A DNA stretch of 64,000 nucleotides, from assembly GCF_003672135.1 (NCBI RefSeq), contig NC_039506.1:10912001-10976000 (forward strand), in the 5' to 3' direction. Position numbers and translations under genes: made by a program. This DNA comes from Ooceraea biroi (Eukaryota > Arthropoda > Insecta > Hymenoptera > Formicidae). This document shows positions 60,430-64,000 of the stretch, piece by piece (the stretch's first letter is position 1; each line of letters opens with the position of its first letter). The notes below the pieces were generated by a model. The model saw only the letters and a list, made by a program, of their open reading frames with translations. It did no database searches and was not told the origin of the DNA.

Positions 60430-63207
60430 CTAATTTCCGGGTGTGCTGAATATTCTTAGCGTATTGTCCGCGCCACCGGACAATATCACTTCAGGATTCG
60501 TCCAATCCAAGGATAATATTTTATCTTTGTGCCCAACCAGATCATATAGCGCAGTCTTGGAGCTAAAAGAAATTCATAATTGTTAATACAAATATAATCT
60601 CATGTCTTTAGAGTTATCATTTTTTTTTATTTTTGTCCGAGATCCGGAAGTTTACGAAGGACTATCTTGCCATTTTACATATTTTTGTCTCATGAAGCAG
60701 CAACTAATAATGAAACAATTCTCGAACTTGAACTGATCAAATAAATATTTGCAATTTGCCGACTAACCTTCTGGTGTCCCACATCTTCACGACGCTGTCA
60801 TAGGATCCCGAGATGAACAGATGTTCGTCTACGGTCGACCAACAAACTTTTGCGACCCACTGCTTGTGGGACGTAAATTTTGTTTTCATAATGGCACCTT
60901 CTGAAACACATGATTATATTTAAATCTCAGTTATTTATAAGAGTTCAAATTATAATTAAATTATAATTATAATTAAATCTCAATTATTTATAAGAGTCCA
61001 AAGTAGTTGATAGTTGAGAGAACAAAAATTCAAAACTGAGATACAACTGATCAAAGATCCGAAAAACGGAATATTACTTTGATTTTCTTTGTGTAGAATT
61101 AACGTTATCTCCCTCTCTCCATTATGTGGCGCTTCTTACCTGTAGATCTCGGGTCGTACAGCCGCACGAACCCGTCGGCCGATCCCGTTAGTAACATATT
61201 CGATAATGGTGAGTAATCCACGCTAAAAATACTATTTTCTGCGTGGATCTCTTGCTTTTTGTGGCCCATTTCTGTATCCCATACTTTCATAGTGTGATCC
61301 CACGAGCACGTTATTACTTCGCTCTTCTTGGACCACACAACTCCACTAACAGCATGTGTATGTCCCTTCATAGCTCTTAGCGGAGTCTACATGCAACAAA
61401 ACGGATTCATGTACGATTACAGAATTTTCCCTTGTATATTGGTAACCATTTTAACAAATGCGAACGCAATTACTTTTTAAAAAAATATTACATGGAAGCC
61501 CCGTTTCAGAATTCTCAAGAATGTTTGACTAAGCGCCAAACTACGAAATATATATTAAGATTAATGCTTTCACTTTGATCAAATTCATTGACACACCTTT
61601 GTTCTGTTTACATGACTTCCTCGCGACCTTTTTGACGCAGGTTCGCCAGCTTCATCTTCGCCTTGGGTACCTTAATTCACAAGACACATCTATCTTATTA
61701 ATCAGCCTTTCACAGCCAATAGCAATTGAAATTTATCGTAATTACGTCTAAACTCTTTCGAAATATCCACAAAATTCTTCAAAAACTCTGCTTTACATCT
61801 ATGTATTTAAAATATAGAAAGAGTAAGTTACAAAGCTATGCCTGAAGCCTGAAGCATCTCCAATCTGTTCATGATCCGATCCGATTTACAATTGCGATTG
61901 CGAATTAAAAGGCAGATATAAAAAGACATTCTGGAATTACAGGATACTTACTCGCAGACCAGATGTACAACATCTTATCCCAGGATCCAGTCGCCATTAA
62001 TGTCTTATCGTGATTCAAGCTGACTGTATCGACAGTCCCTTCATGCCCTTTACAGACACTTACACAGTTCGCCGAGTTTTCCGCTATCTTCCAGTTCCAG
62101 ATCATGCAGTCGTTTCCCATGGACGTGCTGCAAGTATGCATAGACAAAAATCATTCTTACACCTTACCTTCCATGTGTTAAAAGTTTTGTTTACGTACTT
62201 CAAATAGGCGTACAAAATTCGTGTTTGTGTAATAAAACATGAAAATATTTTCTGATTTTCTGACAAATTACCTTACAAAAACCGCTTCCTCATCGTCAAG
62301 AGATATCCATGCCACTGCCTTCACAGGTCGTGCATGTGCGGATATCACAAGACGTTGTGCATGATTTTCCAGATCCCATATGCGTAATGTGTTGTCATAA
62401 GAACCAGTCAAAATCCTTGGGAACAGAATAATTCACGGTATTAATATTTCAATTGTACATAATAGCCTTTTGGAATCATGTTCCACTGTAATATTTATAT
62501 AACAGTAAATAATTAACCATTTTCCACAAAGAGCGATGGTGGAGATCCAATCATCCTGTATAAGACAATCCTTTGGTTCCGGTGGAGTATGCTTCTCTAA
62601 ACAGTCCACTACTATTTCCTCAGTGGAAATATCCATTTCCGTAATGTGTTCTATTAACGAGGTCCGCAAGAACTGCGAGCATATCACAAAATCAAACTCC
62701 ACCTGACCTTCGACGTCCATTGAATCTGTAAATAATATCTTCTTGAGAAAGATGCATGAATTGTGCCGATTTGTGAAAACTAATCAAATACCTAATTAAA
62801 TATTAATATGTATATATAACAGATTTAAATGTTATTTGAAGGGAGAATTAAGGAGAAAAGGAATAAGACATCCAGGATGAAAGCAATAAGCAAACAGTTT
62901 TTGTATCAAGTTCGGCCTCACCTTTCATTAAATTATTCACCAAGGTGTTCAATTCGACTGCCGTCATTGAGCCATCTACGTTTATGTGGTATTCTGGTAT
63001 TGTGTACCTATACATTTCAAGTCAAGATGTATATTCTGATTACGATATATTTATGAAGGATATATTCTGATATATTCTAATAGGTATTCGGTAACAAATA
63101 ATGAAAAATTTTTACCTCTCTGTGTTGCTTCTAAACCTAATTGTTATTTGTTTTACATTCTGTGTTTTCATTTTGCGGGAATCTTTCTTCTTCCTGTTAT
63201 TCTCCAT
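60430..63207 (-). CDS. wdr12: Ribosome biogenesis protein WDR12
   Basis: WDR12 acts in the nucleolar PeBoW (PES1-BOP1-WDR12) complex needed to mature the large ribosomal subunit. Exons, right to left: 63207-63116, 63007-62922, 62725-62518, 62415-62272, 62127-61952, 61670-61597, 61386-61140, 60900-60768 and 60562-60430. They give 430 aa in frame (human 423). A short basic N-terminus (ENNRKKKDSRKMK) precedes the NLE domain at about residues 18-100 (QITIRFRSNTERYTIPEYHI, then VEFDFVICSQFLR). A seven-bladed WD40 propeller follows, with blade signatures such as LTGSYDNTLRIWD, MATGSWDKMLYIW, ITCSWDHTMKVWD, LTGSADGFVRLYD, ISGSYDSVVKMWD and LSGGADNTLRIF. Exon 6 codes a charged linker between blades. 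No lesions. Confidence 0.97.
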
Positions 63208-64000
63208 TTTTATTTTGTGATTAATATAACGTTTTCGTTTCTAAATCGAATAACACTCTTCACTAATTTTACGATCAACTGAACTGAACCGAACTGAACG
63301 TTTTCCGTAGCACGTGTACGATTTCGCTGGTCTTTCCGGTGTTTCCTCTTTCTGATTGGTCGGCCGCATTGACGTATAGTGGACTGCGCGATCCGTACAA
63401 TGGAAGCCATGAAAAAGTGTCCCTCGCATTAGGTTAGTTTAGAGCATAGACATAATAATAGACCGAGCGTGAAGCGCAAAATGTGAAGCACAGCTAGAAA
63501 AGGACGGAAAATAGGTGGAGGACATTGAACTATATCCTAACTGGAATGAGCACTGCTATTGTTCTCGGGTCACGTGACCCGTTTAGAAAGAGAGGGTGAA
63601 AGCAGGGTATAGCTGTCCTTTCCCAACCTGTAGCCGCCATTGCCGTTTAGACAAAGACGACACGAGAATAGGTATTACTGTCCTTCTTTCTCACTAAACG
63701 GCAATGGTGGCTTGGCGCTCATTCCAGTTAGGTTATAGTTCAATGGTGGAGGATCTCTTTCTCTCTCTGTTCGCGTCTTCCCCACTCTCCGCTCTTACCC
63801 CCACTCTTCTTTCCTTAGAGAGAGAGAGAGAGAGAGAGCAATCCTTCGCCTGCTTTCTCTCTTTTTCTACCTGTGATTCACTGCCAAGTTGAGAACACGC
63901 TCGGTCTATTCTTACTATGTCTATGGTTTAGAGATGTCTATACTTTAGTATAGACATCTGTGGTTTAAGGCCCAAACACACAAAATTCCGTAAGACGTAA
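63208..64000. other. WDR12 upstream region with nested inverted repeats
   Basis: It holds a 16-bp perfect palindrome CGGGTCACGTGACCCG (about 63563-63578), three nested inverted-repeat pairs (see findings), a (GA)n run at about 63808-63838 and a 12-bp-arm hairpin near 63932-63959. No gene is recognised. Confidence 0.65.

Noticed and set aside
1..64000. CRISPR arrays, rRNA and tRNA genes
   Set aside because: None seen; the genome is eukaryotic and I could not recognise a cloverleaf or rRNA segment by eye.

Overview
The window is eukaryotic nuclear DNA, almost certainly from an insect and most likely a hymenopteran (ant, wasp or bee). It is AT-rich, with compact exons of higher GC, GT-AG introns and many short relics of cut-and-paste DNA transposons. 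It opens inside Orco, the insect-only odorant receptor co-receptor, and holds a complete ordinary odorant receptor. The order is an inference; no species is claimed. I followed reading phase across every exon junction of the intact genes, and each predicted CDS closes in frame.

Layout. 1-4532 (+): 3' two thirds of Orco. 4.5-14 kb: gene-poor, with two TTAA-flanked elements, a decayed minus-strand mobile-element ORF and a GC-rich block. 14.1-17.2 kb (+): a RASL10-type Ras-like GTPase with a possible second first exon at 12.8 kb. 17.2-22.7 kb: mostly empty, with one orphan minus-strand exon. 22.7-26.5 kb (+): a complete seven-transmembrane odorant receptor of 382 aa. 27.9-30.9 kb (+): a full-length citrate synthase paralogue whose two catalytic histidine positions are not histidine. 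31.1-33.3 kb: palindromes, an orphan minus-strand exon and a minus-strand ORF made of four tandem mariner-type helix-turn-helix units. 34.7-36.5 kb (+): RNFT-type RING E3 ligase. 37.4-42.0 kb (-): Mediator subunit MED25. 42.5-45.0 kb: fold-back elements, a deleted THAP/P-element-like transposon and a Helitron nested in it. 45.3-51.1 kb (-): an M1 aminopeptidase pseudogene. 51.5-53.1 kb: two large fold-back elements, one carrying two head-to-head THAP starts. 53.6-56.4 kb (+): Nus1. 56.9-59.3 kb (-): Bap60/SMARCD1. 60.4-63.2 kb (-): WDR12. 63.4-64.0 kb: nested inverted repeats.

How the genes relate. Orco and the odorant receptor belong to the same ligand-gated channel system. The others are housekeeping genes with no operon-like logic: transcription (MED25, Bap60), ribosome biogenesis (WDR12), dolichol synthesis (Nus1), ubiquitin ligation (RNFT). 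The points most worth a second look are the citrate synthase-like protein without its catalytic histidines, the tandem HTH array, the aminopeptidase pseudogene that has also lost its catalytic motif, and the THAP fold-back element with an exact 8-bp target duplication.
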